DNA of 64,000 nucleotides from contig NZ_LR701593.1 of assembly GCF_902498805.1 (NCBI RefSeq), forward strand, positions 38,190-102,189, written 5' to 3'. Both the position numbers and the translations under genes were made by a program. The notes below the pieces were generated by a model that was given only the letters and a program-made list of their open reading frames with translations, made no database searches and had not been told where the DNA came from. This stretch comes from Imperialibacter sp. EC-SDR9. GTDB lineage: Bacteria; Bacteroidota; Bacteroidia; Cytophagales; Cyclobacteriaceae. Every line of letters begins with the position of its first letter. Positions within the stretch are counted from its first letter, which is position 1. This document shows, piece after piece, positions 34,139 through 43,181 of the stretch.

Positions 34139-35095
34139 TCAAAGTGTGTAGTAATCGTAAGTAATTGTCCATGAAAATGACTCCGACGCAGCTACTTTGA
34201 CGCTGATATAGGGCTCCGGACAAACCGTTTTCATAGCTGACCAAAAAATCAACCTCGATAGCGGCCTATCGCAGGTAATTCTGACTCCGGCACCGGTTTT
34301 TCTGTTCTCTATCGCTATATCATAGTCCGACGCAGAGCCGCCATAACCACCAATCGAGCGAAGTCGGGCATGGTCGTTTTTGCCCAACACCCCCGTGTAG
34401 CTAACTTCCCCACCACTCACCTCGGCAAAGTCGCCAAGCCCACTTGCATCCCCTTCCACCTCAAAGGGGAATCGAATGAGGAAACCAGGACCTACGGTGG
34501 CATTGTCGATGACAAAAAAGTTGTGATCAAACACCTGCGTATCGATGACCTGACCTCCCTTATTCGTCAGTGTGTGGTCAATTATCATTTTGTTTCCACT
34601 TAGCCTTACAACTTTTTTGTAGCTGTAGCTATAATCCTCACTTACTAAATCGTGGACGAATTCTACCTTGTCAGCACTGTGCTTAATACTCCATATACCA
34701 TGGTCAATAATTTTGTAAGGTTTTGAAAAATGGTAAGGGGCGGTGTCCAGCCTTTCCAGCACTCCTATTCCAACCTTGACAAACGTCTGGCCTACTTTGG
34801 CCTGGTCGTATCCCAGCGGGTCAAAAGCCTCCACAGGGCCGGTTATTGCATCGTGTAAAAAGGGGTCGTACTTCTCGAACCATTGCCCGAAGTAGCTGTG
34901 TCCTTTGTAGTTAAGTTGTGAAACCACGCCTGACCAGTCAAACCTTGCTCCCCTGTAGTAACCATTTACAGCATCGGGCAAGTAGATTTCTGCACTTATA
35001 GTTCCGTTAGAAATTTTTGCTTTTGGGACTTCCTGAGCCCTTGTAGGAACATACCAAATCACCAAAAGGGTCGCAGTCAAAAATGCTTTATTCAT
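34139..35095 (-). CDS. Aldose-1-epimerase (mutarotase)-like exported protein
   Basis: The 318-residue protein is read from ATG 35095, which opens a clear signal peptide (MNKAFLTATLLVIWYVPTRAQ). The long extension to 35161 is rejected. The beta-sandwich is rich in paired strands. The C-terminal segment SRLIFWSAMKTVCPEPYISVKV resembles the CxEP glutamate region of galactose mutarotases, and the HNFFVID and GHSYFGQWFEKYD segments supply His/Glu candidates. Assignment to the mutarotase-like superfamily is by fold pattern, not by a perfect motif. Its stop is 14 bases before the PQQ dehydrogenase start, so anomer interconversion ahead of sugar oxidation is a reasonable role. Confidence 0.6.
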   Translation of the reverse strand: MNKAFLTATLLVIWYVPTRAQEVPKAKISNGTISAEIYLPDAVNGYYRGARFDWSGVVSQLNYKGHSYFGQWFEKYDPFLHDAITGPVEAFDPLGYDQAKVGQTFVKVGIGVLERLDTAPYHFSKPYKIIDHGIWSIKHSADKVEFVHDLVSEDYSYSYKKVVRLSGNKMIIDHTLTNKGGQVIDTQVFDHNFFVIDNATVGPGFLIRFPFEVEGDASGLGDFAEVSGGEVSYTGVLGKNDHARLRSIGGYGGSASDYDIAIENRKTGAGVRITCDRPLSRLIFWSAMKTVCPEPYISVKVAASESFSWTITYDYYTL

Positions 35096-35224
35096 AACAT
35101 TTATCGTTCGTAACAGGTAATAGTTATCCAGCCCAGCCATTTCGAAAAAGGGTGTTGTCAACTTTGTGTCAAAAAACTTTAATTTATTTCAGTACACCTG
35201 GCTCATTGATTCGGTAAAGAAAGC

Positions 35225-35284
35225 GGGCCAAAGCAGTTGTGAGTCTGCACATTTTCCTGCAGCTTCTTTCCACTGCTTTAGCCC
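35225..35284 (-). other. Stem-loop in the gap after the SusD gene
   Basis: On the minus strand, GGGCTAAAGCAGT (35284-35272) and ACTGCTTTGGCCC (35237-35225) pair over 13 positions with one G-U, enclosing 34 bases. It starts 9 bases after the SusD stop and has no U tract, so it looks like an mRNA processing or stabilising element separating susC/susD messages from the downstream enzyme genes. Confidence 0.55.
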
Positions 35285-35293
35285 ATTTTCTAT

Positions 35294-37045
35294 TTAGTAG
35301 CCGGGGTTTTGATCGGAGAAATTAATAGCGACATTGTTCTCAATCTCCAGCGTAGGAATTGGCTGAGCGTAGTCAGTATCTTCCCAGTTGATCGTACCTC
35401 CCCGTACGGTCTGATAAATAGCTGCCTCTGCGCTACCGTTTTTCCACCTTCTGGTGTCAGTCCATTTTTGTCCCTCACCAAAAAGCTCCACAAAGCGCTC
35501 GTATCTCAGCACATTGTTGCCGAGTTCAGGGTCGCCAACAGCTTTAGTAGCATCGGTGAGCGTGACATAATCGCTAGGATGGGGTACATCCACAGGAAGG
35601 TTGTAGGCACGTCTGTGCACCTTGTTGATGTACTCAAGACCAGTAGCGATATCGCCAGTTTCAATCGAGGCTTCGGCATAGAGTAAGTATACATCGGCCA
35701 GGCGAAGAAGATAGAAATTGGCTCCACTATCTCTGATAAGCCTTTGCCTCTCAGTTACATTTACATACTTGCGGAAGCTCCAGGCAGGTCTGTTCACCTC
35801 AACACCATCGGCAAAATGTGAGATGGCAGTCTTTTTGCCATCAGCCATAATTGAATCAGCGTAGGGCTGAAATCCGGCAATATATAATCTCGGATCAACC
35901 GGGCTGTTCAGTGGGTCAGCACGAAGTGCCAAGGCCTCAGTCACATACCCAGGTCTTACGTTAGATGCCCGTGGTTCCACCACGCCATCCTGAAAATAGT
36001 GATCTTGCGTAAAACCAAAGCGAGCCAGGTTCTTCTCATGAATAAACTCATTGGACCAGCTTGAGGCCAAAGGAAGGTCGTTGATGACGATAGACGGTGC
36101 CACTATGCTGGCATACCACGATCCCAGCGACGTCTCATCATTTGATCTACCCACGTTATCATCCTCAAGGGCTATTTCAATAAGTGATTCGGAATTGAAT
36201 TCATTGGCCGGGTCAGAGTTGTACATGTTCTTATAAACATTGAATGGAACGAGTGACTTGCCGCTGTTGTCAATCACATCCTTCAGGTAACCTTTTGCTG
36301 TTTCCCAGTCGCCTGTCAAAGCATACACCTTTCCAAGCAGGCCCTTTAGTCCCCACTGATTTATCTTAAAACGATCCGCACCTGACCAGGTAGTAGTGCC
36401 CATCAATGCAAGTGATTTCTGAAGATCGTCCTTGATCTGATCCCACACTTCTCCCACTGAAGCCCTGCCAACAAATGTTTCAGAAACGCTGTTAGCGGTT
36501 TTTAAAACGATCGGCACGCCCATGGCATCACGTCCTTGTCCGTTGATGATCATGTCCTCACCAAAAATGATGATCAGGTTATAGTAGAACCATGCACGCA
36601 GATAAAGTGCCTGTCCCTCAAATTTATCCAGTTGATCGCCCGTGACGGCCGTCGCTGGCTTTACCTCGCCCGACCGAAATCCTTCCACGGATTCCAGGAG
36701 GCTGTTGGCACGAATAACACCCTTATAGGAATCCTTCCAAATATCTTTCAGAAATTCGTCGGACGGCCTGGTGTCATTTTGTGCCTGGTTGATCCAGGTT
36801 TGGGTTCCCTGCCACGCCAGGTTCATAGTATGATCCCAGCCATGATATCCCTTAGCTAAAATAGTGTGGCCATACAATCCATAACCATGTTGGGTACCAT
36901 AAACCCCAATTAAGATCGATTCCAGGTCGGCAGCCGATGTTGGAAAAGCAGAAGGCGTCAAGGCGTTCGGGTTGTCTACAGACAAAAACTCTTCTGAACA
37001 GCCCATCAAAAACGCAAACGATAGTATTACAATATATTTTTTCAT
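35294..37045 (-). CDS. susD-like: SusD/RagB-family outer-membrane lipoprotein
   Basis: The 583-residue protein has a lipobox (AFLMGC, Cys16) followed by the SusD fold: DNPNALTPSAFPTSAADLESILIGVYG at the N terminus, LRAWFYYNLIIIFGEDMI in the TPR-like region, and the C-terminal FYLLRLADVYLLYAEASIETGDIATGLEYINKVHRRAYNLP with RYERFVELFGEGQKWTDTRRW. These are the diagnostic SusD segments. It forms the lid of the SusC transporter and binds an oligosaccharide or other nutrient at the cell surface. It starts 31 bases after the SusC stop, and its downstream gap holds a stem-loop. Confidence 0.95.
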   Translation of the reverse strand: MKKYIVILSFAFLMGCSEEFLSVDNPNALTPSAFPTSAADLESILIGVYGTQHGYGLYGHTILAKGYHGWDHTMNLAWQGTQTWINQAQNDTRPSDEFLKDIWKDSYKGVIRANSLLESVEGFRSGEVKPATAVTGDQLDKFEGQALYLRAWFYYNLIIIFGEDMIINGQGRDAMGVPIVLKTANSVSETFVGRASVGEVWDQIKDDLQKSLALMGTTTWSGADRFKINQWGLKGLLGKVYALTGDWETAKGYLKDVIDNSGKSLVPFNVYKNMYNSDPANEFNSESLIEIALEDDNVGRSNDETSLGSWYASIVAPSIVINDLPLASSWSNEFIHEKNLARFGFTQDHYFQDGVVEPRASNVRPGYVTEALALRADPLNSPVDPRLYIAGFQPYADSIMADGKKTAISHFADGVEVNRPAWSFRKYVNVTERQRLIRDSGANFYLLRLADVYLLYAEASIETGDIATGLEYINKVHRRAYNLPVDVPHPSDYVTLTDATKAVGDPELGNNVLRYERFVELFGEGQKWTDTRRWKNGSAEAAIYQTVRGGTINWEDTDYAQPIPTLEIENNVAINFSDQNPGY

Positions 37046-37076
37046 GATTTTCTACATTTAGTCTTCGTGAAAAACC

Positions 37077-40000
37077 TTAGAAGCTTAGGTTAAAACCAGC
37101 TGAAACAAATGTTGTCTGAGGGTATCTGGAGTTAAAGTCTATACCCCTGCTGCCCACTGTTCCTTCCCCGAGCACTTCCGGATCAACTCCCTTGTACTTC
37201 GTAAAAGTTAGGAAGTTGTCGGCCATCAGGTAAATTCTTAGGGCAGACACTTTGATTTTCGACAGCGCCGCTGTTGGGAAACTATACCCAAACTGAAGGT
37301 TCCGAAGCTTTAGATACGATCCATTCTCAACGAAATAGCTTGAAATGTTCGTGTAGTTCGCATTGGGATCTCTTTGGTAATTTCCGTTAACGTCCGTAAA
37401 GCCTAGCCTTGGTACACTGGTAAGGCCATTTCCATCAAAGAATGAAGCTTTGAACACCTCAGGAGAAGAATTATAATCGCCAGCCAGAAAATCTGAATAA
37501 TGACGGTTGGCATTGTAAAGATCCACGCCAGATACACCCTGAAAGGCCAATGCAAGGTCGAAGCCTCTGTACTTCATGTTGATATTTATGCCGAAGTTGA
37601 GCTTTGGCCACGGGTTTCCGATAAAATCTCTGTCATCCTGTGTGATTACGCCATCGCCGTTCACATCCTTGTAAATCAAGTCACCGGCCCCAGCTCCGTC
37701 CTGCACCACCCCTCTTTCCTGAGCTTCCTGGTCGGTGGCGAATATCCCTTCCACCACATAGCCAAAGAACTGGCTCATTGGCTGGCCATCAACCGTCCTG
37801 GAAATCGAATTTGACAAATACTGTCCACCTACGCCGTCATTAATGGACTTAGTGCCTGAACCGTCAAGGCTGACCACCTTGTTTTTGTTAAAAGCGCCGG
37901 TTAAGCCAAAATTCATCTGAAGATCGCCAACCGATTGTTCGTAGTTAGCCCCAATTTCTAGACCTGTGTTGCTGAGTTCGCCGATGTTTGTGAACACTGG
38001 ATTAGAAGCCAGTAAACGCCCGGCAACATAGCCCGATGACATAGGAAGCGGAAGCTGATAAATCATATCTGAGGTTAGCCTCTTGTACCAATCCATGGTC
38101 ACTGTCAGTCGCTGATCCAATAAGCCAAAATCAACACCAAAATCAGTAGTTTTCACTTCTTCCCATTTTATCTCGGTGTTGGCAAGGCTAAGTGCTCTGG
38201 AGTAAGATTGTACCGCTCTGCCATCGCCTAAAGCGTGAAAATTTTGTGGAGAGTAAGATACCTGATACAGGTATTGAGGAATTGCCCCTATGTTTCCAAG
38301 CGCACCATAGCTGGCCCGCAATTGCATAGATGAAATAAACCCACCCTGGTCAAAGAATCCCTCTTCGCTGATCCTCCATCCGGCGGAGAATGCGGGGAAA
38401 ACACCCCATTTGTTAGCAGGCCCAAACCTATCCGAGCCGTCTCGTCTGATGGTGGCAGATGCCAGGTATTTACCAGCATACGAGTAGTTAATACGACCAA
38501 ACTGTGAAAGCAATCTTTGATCAGGTGAAGGCCCACCTGTTACACGCTGGGATGTCACGTCGTTATTTAAGAAAAATGATTCCGTTACATCAGCAACAAA
38601 GTTTGTTGCGTTGACAGTCACATATTTTCTATCCTCCCTGTACATCTCGTAACCAGCCAATGCTTTGAAGCTGTGGTCTCCAAGCATCTTTTCATAGCTA
38701 GCCACCAGATTGGCAGTATAATTCTCCCAATCAGTGTAAGTCTCGGTGAAAATAGCAGGAGCTGACTGTGAGCCAATGTTGTATGCCTCCGAGAAAATAC
38801 TGTTTACACTGCTGCCAATGTTAGCGCCCAACGTACCACGAAGGTTAAGTCCTTCCATTATTTTAATATCAACATAGGCATTGCTCTGAATAGCAAACTC
38901 ATCTTGCCCACCATGGTTGGTTAGGGCTACGAGCGCCGGATTGTTGCCATTAAAGTAGCCGGCAGAAGGTGCTTGTCCCCAGCTTCCATCAGGCTCATAC
39001 ACGGGCATGGTGGGTACTGTCCTCCAATAGTTCCCTCCCTGATCCGGGTTTAAAGAGCTTTTGTAGAGGTAAACAGTTTCACCTACCGTCACATTTTTAG
39101 ACAGGTGAAAATCGGAGTTGGTTCTGAAGGAATAACGCTCAAAAGAATTATCCAGCTTGATTCCTTTTTGTTTAAATATGTTTCCCGACAAATAGTAGTT
39201 TGCTTTTTGCGAAGATCCTGCCAGGGATACCGTATAGTTATTGTCGTTTCCCGGGTTATAGAGTTCGTCCACCCAGTCCACATCGGGCAAGGTGTTAGGG
39301 TCGCCCCACGCTGACACGTCATAGCCAAATGCTTTCCGTGCAGCAAACATTTGCTGAGTGTTCATCAATGGTACCAGCGGGCGTGTATTTCTAATCCCGC
39401 TATAGCCACTTACATTAATATTGATCTTCTCATTATTTCCAGAGCCTCTCTTGGTCTGGATCAAAACAACGCCACCTGCTGCCTGCGCTCCATAAATCGC
39501 AGCAGCACTCGCATCTTTCAGGATTTCCATTGATTCAATGTCCTCACTATTGAAAGAATAGTTAGTGCCCATTCGCACGCCATCGACGATAAACAAGGGA
39601 GACATTCCGTTCACGGAGCCTCCACCACGAACAACGATATCAGATGTGGCACCCGGTGCTCCTGAAGACTTAACCACCTGCACACCTGCAACCCTGCCCT
39701 GCAAAAGCTCAGCAGCACTGGTAACAGGCAAATTCTTGATATCCTCTGACTTTAAGCTGGACACTGCGCCGGTAAGGTCCTCCTTGCTTTGCGAAGCATA
39801 GCCCAGCACCACAATCTCATTCAAAGACTGTATATCTTCAACCATCGAAACATTGAGAGAGCTGACAGCCCCAACACGAATTTCTTGTGTGATATAGCCA
39901 ATTGATGAAAACACCAGCGTAGAATTGGGGCCATCCACTTCAATGCTATAGCCCCCCTCAACGTCTGTTGCCACACCATTGGATGTCCCCTTTTCGATAA

Positions 40001-40481
40001 CAGACACACCAGGAATGCCAACACCTTGCTCATCTGACACCTTACCGCTTACCGAAACAGCAGGATTAGCTTCCTGCGCTTCTCTCCTGCTATCAGGTTT
40101 AATGGTTTTTGCAGGCTTAGGTTCAGCCTTTTTCAGGACAATCTGATTCTTGATTGTACTGAATGAAACCGTTCCGTCGTCAAAGACCCGCTCAAGAATT
40201 TTATCAACGGGCATTCGATCCACGTTAATAGAAACCTTTCTTTCCAGGTCAATCTCATCCGTCTTGTAAAAGAATTTGAACTGACTTTTGGATTCAATTT
40301 CTACCAAGACCTGCTTGATCGTCTTGTTCTCAATGTGCAGCGTAATCTCCTCGAATTGCGAATAGGCATTGGCCTGAATTTTCGGCAAACCAACAACCAT
40401 CAGGAAGAGAAAGAGTTTCAAACCACTGTGCTTGTAAAAATTACTTTCCACAAGCATGGAAAACCAACTTGATTTTTTCAT
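37077..40481 (-). CDS. susC-like: SusC/RagA-family TonB-dependent transporter with STN domain
   Basis: Read from ATG 40481 the protein has 1134 residues; the frame is open up to 40526. It has a signal region, an N-terminal STN domain (ITLHIENKTIKQVLVEIESKSQFKFFYKTDEI), a carboxypeptidase-regulatory-like domain (VSGKVSDEQGVGIPGVSVIEKGTSNGVATDVEGGY), a plug (GRVAGVQVVKSSGAPGATSDIVVRGGGSVNGMSPLFIVDGV) and a barrel ending in FVSAGFNLSF. It imports oligosaccharides across the outer membrane with SusD, driven by TonB. The STN domain fits regulation through the FecR anti-sigma protein encoded just upstream. Confidence 0.95.
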   Translation of the reverse strand: MKKSSWFSMLVESNFYKHSGLKLFLFLMVVGLPKIQANAYSQFEEITLHIENKTIKQVLVEIESKSQFKFFYKTDEIDLERKVSINVDRMPVDKILERVFDDGTVSFSTIKNQIVLKKAEPKPAKTIKPDSRREAQEANPAVSVSGKVSDEQGVGIPGVSVIEKGTSNGVATDVEGGYSIEVDGPNSTLVFSSIGYITQEIRVGAVSSLNVSMVEDIQSLNEIVVLGYASQSKEDLTGAVSSLKSEDIKNLPVTSAAELLQGRVAGVQVVKSSGAPGATSDIVVRGGGSVNGMSPLFIVDGVRMGTNYSFNSEDIESMEILKDASAAAIYGAQAAGGVVLIQTKRGSGNNEKININVSGYSGIRNTRPLVPLMNTQQMFAARKAFGYDVSAWGDPNTLPDVDWVDELYNPGNDNNYTVSLAGSSQKANYYLSGNIFKQKGIKLDNSFERYSFRTNSDFHLSKNVTVGETVYLYKSSLNPDQGGNYWRTVPTMPVYEPDGSWGQAPSAGYFNGNNPALVALTNHGGQDEFAIQSNAYVDIKIMEGLNLRGTLGANIGSSVNSIFSEAYNIGSQSAPAIFTETYTDWENYTANLVASYEKMLGDHSFKALAGYEMYREDRKYVTVNATNFVADVTESFFLNNDVTSQRVTGGPSPDQRLLSQFGRINYSYAGKYLASATIRRDGSDRFGPANKWGVFPAFSAGWRISEEGFFDQGGFISSMQLRASYGALGNIGAIPQYLYQVSYSPQNFHALGDGRAVQSYSRALSLANTEIKWEEVKTTDFGVDFGLLDQRLTVTMDWYKRLTSDMIYQLPLPMSSGYVAGRLLASNPVFTNIGELSNTGLEIGANYEQSVGDLQMNFGLTGAFNKNKVVSLDGSGTKSINDGVGGQYLSNSISRTVDGQPMSQFFGYVVEGIFATDQEAQERGVVQDGAGAGDLIYKDVNGDGVITQDDRDFIGNPWPKLNFGININMKYRGFDLALAFQGVSGVDLYNANRHYSDFLAGDYNSSPEVFKASFFDGNGLTSVPRLGFTDVNGNYQRDPNANYTNISSYFVENGSYLKLRNLQFGYSFPTAALSKIKVSALRIYLMADNFLTFTKYKGVDPEVLGEGTVGSRGIDFNSRYPQTTFVSAGFNLSF

Positions 40482-40580
40482 AACTTTAGGTGATTTTTTT
40501 AAATAGGTATGTTTATTAAAATCCAACTACATCGGGGAGCGTGCCAGCGTTTCCCGATCTTTTTTTAAGTGTGTTTCATT

Positions 40581-41723
40581 TCATAGGCTGTTTCGTTTGT
40601 TTTGGTTGATAATTACTTTGTTATCCGAAATGTGGTAGTCAAAACCAGCACTAGCTCTGAATGTCTCCAGCAAGTCGATGACCGTTTCGTCATCAAACTT
40701 TCCATTGAATCGGACAGGTGCTAGCTCTTTGTACTCGTTTTTGATTTCCACGTTATATCTTCTTTCTATTTTCTTCACTATCTCAGAAAAAGGCTCGTCG
40801 TTGAATATCAACACATTTCGCATCCAACCCACGTAGTCTTCCACATCCACTTCCTGTACTTCGAATTTGCCAGAAACCAAAGAAGCCTTTTGACCAGGCA
40901 CAATCACTTTCTCGGTGCCAACGATGTTACCGCCATCTTTCTCCTGAACGGCCACGCTGCCTTCAATCAATACAGCATGGGCCACTGACCCTTCATAAGA
41001 ACTGACGTTGAAATGTGTTCCTAAAACCCTGACATCCATGCCGCTGGTGTTTACCAAAAAAGGGTGTTCTGGATCCTTCGCCACTTCAAAATATGCCTCT
41101 CCAGTTAGAAAAACTTTTCTTTCCTCACCCTGAATAAAATTGACTGGAAACTTAAAAATTGTACCGGAATTGAGATGCACAGATGTGCCATCAGAAAGCA
41201 CCACCTTGAAGGTTTTTCCTCTTGGCACTTCTATCTCATTAAATACCAGTTGCTTAACATCACTCTTCGGCTTGTAAACAATCACATCACCCTCCTGGGA
41301 AGCAATTACGCCCCCTTCATCATCATTAATTTGGCTGATACCTCCAATGACAATTTCGTTGGACGTGCCCTCGCTTGTTCTCAGAACTACTTTATCATCG
41401 CCGATAACAAGTGATTGACTGCTAGTATTGTGCAGATTGGCCCATATTGAGACGCCGATCGCAATTCCTGCAATAACGGCGGCGTACTTCATCACGCTGG
41501 AAAATGAGAGGACTCTAACGACTGGCTGCTTCTCTTTTGTTGTCTCCGACATAATCTTCGACCACATCTTTGGTTTGATTTCCTCATCAAAGTTCAAGTC
41601 TGAAAGTTCCAAGCTATCATCCTGAAATGAATCTAAATACTTTTCCAAAAGCTCACGCTCTTCAGGAGAACATTCATTGTTCACATATTTATTAAAAAGT
41701 GCTCGTCCCTGTTTAGCATCCAT
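40581..41723 (-). CDS. fecR-like: FecR-family anti-sigma factor
   Basis: The 380-residue protein is read from ATG 41723; an open frame to 41762 adds 13 residues. The cytoplasmic N-terminal part (FNKYVNNECSPEERELLEKYL) is followed by one membrane helix (VMKYAAVIAGIAIGVSIWA, about residues 75-95). The periplasmic FecR domain (VPRGKTFKVVLSDGTSVHLNSGTIFKFPVNF; GEAYFEVAKDPEHPFLVNTSGMDVRVLGTHFNVSSY) and a C-terminal STN-like domain (VRFNGKFDDETVIDLLETFRASAGFDYHISDNKVII) complete it. It relays the SusC signal to the upstream ECF sigma factor. The genes are ordered sigma, fecR, susC, as in Bacteroidota uptake systems. Confidence 0.93.
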   Translation of the reverse strand: MDAKQGRALFNKYVNNECSPEERELLEKYLDSFQDDSLELSDLNFDEEIKPKMWSKIMSETTKEKQPVVRVLSFSSVMKYAAVIAGIAIGVSIWANLHNTSSQSLVIGDDKVVLRTSEGTSNEIVIGGISQINDDEGGVIASQEGDVIVYKPKSDVKQLVFNEIEVPRGKTFKVVLSDGTSVHLNSGTIFKFPVNFIQGEERKVFLTGEAYFEVAKDPEHPFLVNTSGMDVRVLGTHFNVSSYEGSVAHAVLIEGSVAVQEKDGGNIVGTEKVIVPGQKASLVSGKFEVQEVDVEDYVGWMRNVLIFNDEPFSEIVKKIERRYNVEIKNEYKELAPVRFNGKFDDETVIDLLETFRASAGFDYHISDNKVIINQNKRNSL

Positions 41724-41909
41724 CTGGTACTCTTTTGTTTTTTGTATAGTGTTAAGTACCATAAATGATCAATAGGTACACGTCCACTTCAAAAAAAAAG
41801 AAGAATAGTTTATCTGAGGGGAAAAGTTTTGAAAGACTTACGCCATTAAAGTTCCGGCGTAGTAGCAGCGGCTGATTTAGCGTAAGGGAAATTCCAGGCT
41901 AAACGGGCG

Positions 41910-42479
41910 TTATAGCTCCAGCAGCAAAGCGAGTGCTGCAATTTTATGGGGGTGAAGTTCTTGTTTCAACGATTTCAATGCTTTGCTTATTTGATTCTTC
42001 ACCGCCTGCATCGAAATTTTTAACTCTATGGCAATCTCCTGATTTGACTTATTCTGAAACCGGCTCATCACAAATATCTCCTGGCACCGGGGAGGCAGGG
42101 AGCTCACCACGTCTTTTATCAGCTCCTCAAGCTCTTCAAACTCAAGCTTTTGTAAGATGTCAACCGACACATCAACAATATTCAACCTGGTTAGATCCTC
42201 GTCAGAGATTTTGGCATCACGCATGTGCTTGAAGACCTGGAATTTTACCGATTGAAACAAGTATGGCTTTACACTGACAATGTTGACTGTTTTTCGTTTG
42301 GACCAAAAATCAATGAAAACATTTTGAACAATATCTTCGCAAGCCTCTCTCTTTTTAAAAATATTCAATGCATAAATGAACAGACCTTTGGAATACCGAT
42401 TATAGAGCTCCTCAAATGCAGCTGCATCATCCTGTGCTATCATTTGCCACAGCTCCAGATCGGTTCGGTCAGATTTCAT
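41910..42479 (-). CDS. ECF RNA polymerase sigma factor
   Basis: The 189-residue protein has region 2 (AAFEELYNRYSKGLFIYALNIFKKREACEDIVQNVFIDFWSKR, with the DIVQNVF core) and region 4 (VVSSLPPRCQEIFVMSRFQNKSNQEIAIELKISMQAVKNQISKALKSLKQ). It belongs to the ECF type paired with FecR in Bacteroidota. It should direct transcription of the susC operon when the FecR protein is inactivated by substrate binding. A perfect 7-bp dyad, TAAATCT-ATAA-AGATTTA, overlaps its likely promoter just upstream. The 186-base gap before fecR holds a TACGCC/GGCGTA hairpin (41839-41861). Confidence 0.94.
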   Translation of the reverse strand: MKSDRTDLELWQMIAQDDAAAFEELYNRYSKGLFIYALNIFKKREACEDIVQNVFIDFWSKRKTVNIVSVKPYLFQSVKFQVFKHMRDAKISDEDLTRLNIVDVSVDILQKLEFEELEELIKDVVSSLPPRCQEIFVMSRFQNKSNQEIAIELKISMQAVKNQISKALKSLKQELHPHKIAALALLLEL

Positions 42480-42496
42480 TTATAATAAAATTTGCC

Positions 42497-42514
42497 TAAA
42501 TCTATAAAGATTTA
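42497..42514. promoter_or_regulatory. Palindrome over the putative ECF sigma promoter
   Basis: TAAATCT (42497-42503) and AGATTTA (42508-42514) form a perfect 7-bp dyad with a 4-base spacer. On the minus strand the same bases include TAGATTTA, close to the TAnnTTTG -7 consensus, with a T-rich stretch about 20 bases upstream. It lies 18-35 bases upstream of the sigma start codon, so it could be an operator covering the promoter. Confidence 0.35.
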
Positions 42515-42616
42515 TCAAAAAGAAAAGTCGCTAAAGGGTTAGTGGTATGAAAATGCCAAAATACGCTGACTTCGAAGTTTTATGTAATTTTAGTATTTTA
42601 AAGCCAGTCCACGAAC

Positions 42617-43168
42617 ATGACCACCTACATCTCCATCCTCAGAGGCATCAACGTCAGCGGGCACAAGCCGGTGCCCATGAAAGAGCTGCAAGCACTTTAC
42701 GAATCATTAGGATACGAACAAGTGAAGACCTATATCCAGAGCGGCAACGTGGCTTTTGCAACAAGCGAACAACAACAAACGCTGGTCAAAGGAAATATCG
42801 AAAAAGCCATCAGCCAACACTTTGGTTTCGATGTACCCGTCCTTGTTCGAACCAAAGCGGACGTACAAAAAGTGATTGAAGAAAATCCCTTTCTTAATGA
42901 GAAAGGAATTGCACCTGACAAACTGCACGTTACCTTCCTTGACGAGCTGCCAAAGCAGGAGAACGTGGATAAGCTGCTGACGTACGACTACGCCCCGGAT
43001 CGCTTTGTGTTGATAGGAAAAGAAGTATACGTATACTGCCCCAACGGCTATGGCCGAACAAAGATCAACAATACCTTTTTTGAATCTAAATTGAAGGTTG
43101 GGGCTACTACCAGAAACTGGAAGACAGTGAATGTGCTGGCTGAAATGGTCGGGATTAAAAAAGCTTAA
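42617..43168 (+). CDS. DUF1697 family protein
   Basis: The 183-residue protein matches DUF1697 throughout: TTYISILRGINVSGHKPVPMKELQALYESLGYEQVKTYIQSGNVAF at the N terminus, then VPVLVRTKADVQKVIEENPF, and YCPNGYGRTKINNTFFESKLKVGATTRNWKTVNVLAEM at the C terminus. The family is widespread in bacteria and has no known activity; the conserved R-G-I-N-V and Q-S-G-N-V segments may form a ligand pocket. It is divergent from the ECF sigma gene and converges on the polysaccharide deacetylase gene with 13 bases between the stops. Confidence 0.92.
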   Translation: MTTYISILRGINVSGHKPVPMKELQALYESLGYEQVKTYIQSGNVAFATSEQQQTLVKGNIEKAISQHFGFDVPVLVRTKADVQKVIEENPFLNEKGIAPDKLHVTFLDELPKQENVDKLLTYDYAPDRFVLIGKEVYVYCPNGYGRTKINNTFFESKLKVGATTRNWKTVNVLAEMVGIKKA

Positions 43169-43181
43169 CAGACTTTGCCAG

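Noticed and set aside
34125..34244. A longer start for the PQQ dehydrogenase
   Set aside because: It overlaps the end of the mutarotase-like gene and would bury the lipobox 60 residues into the protein.
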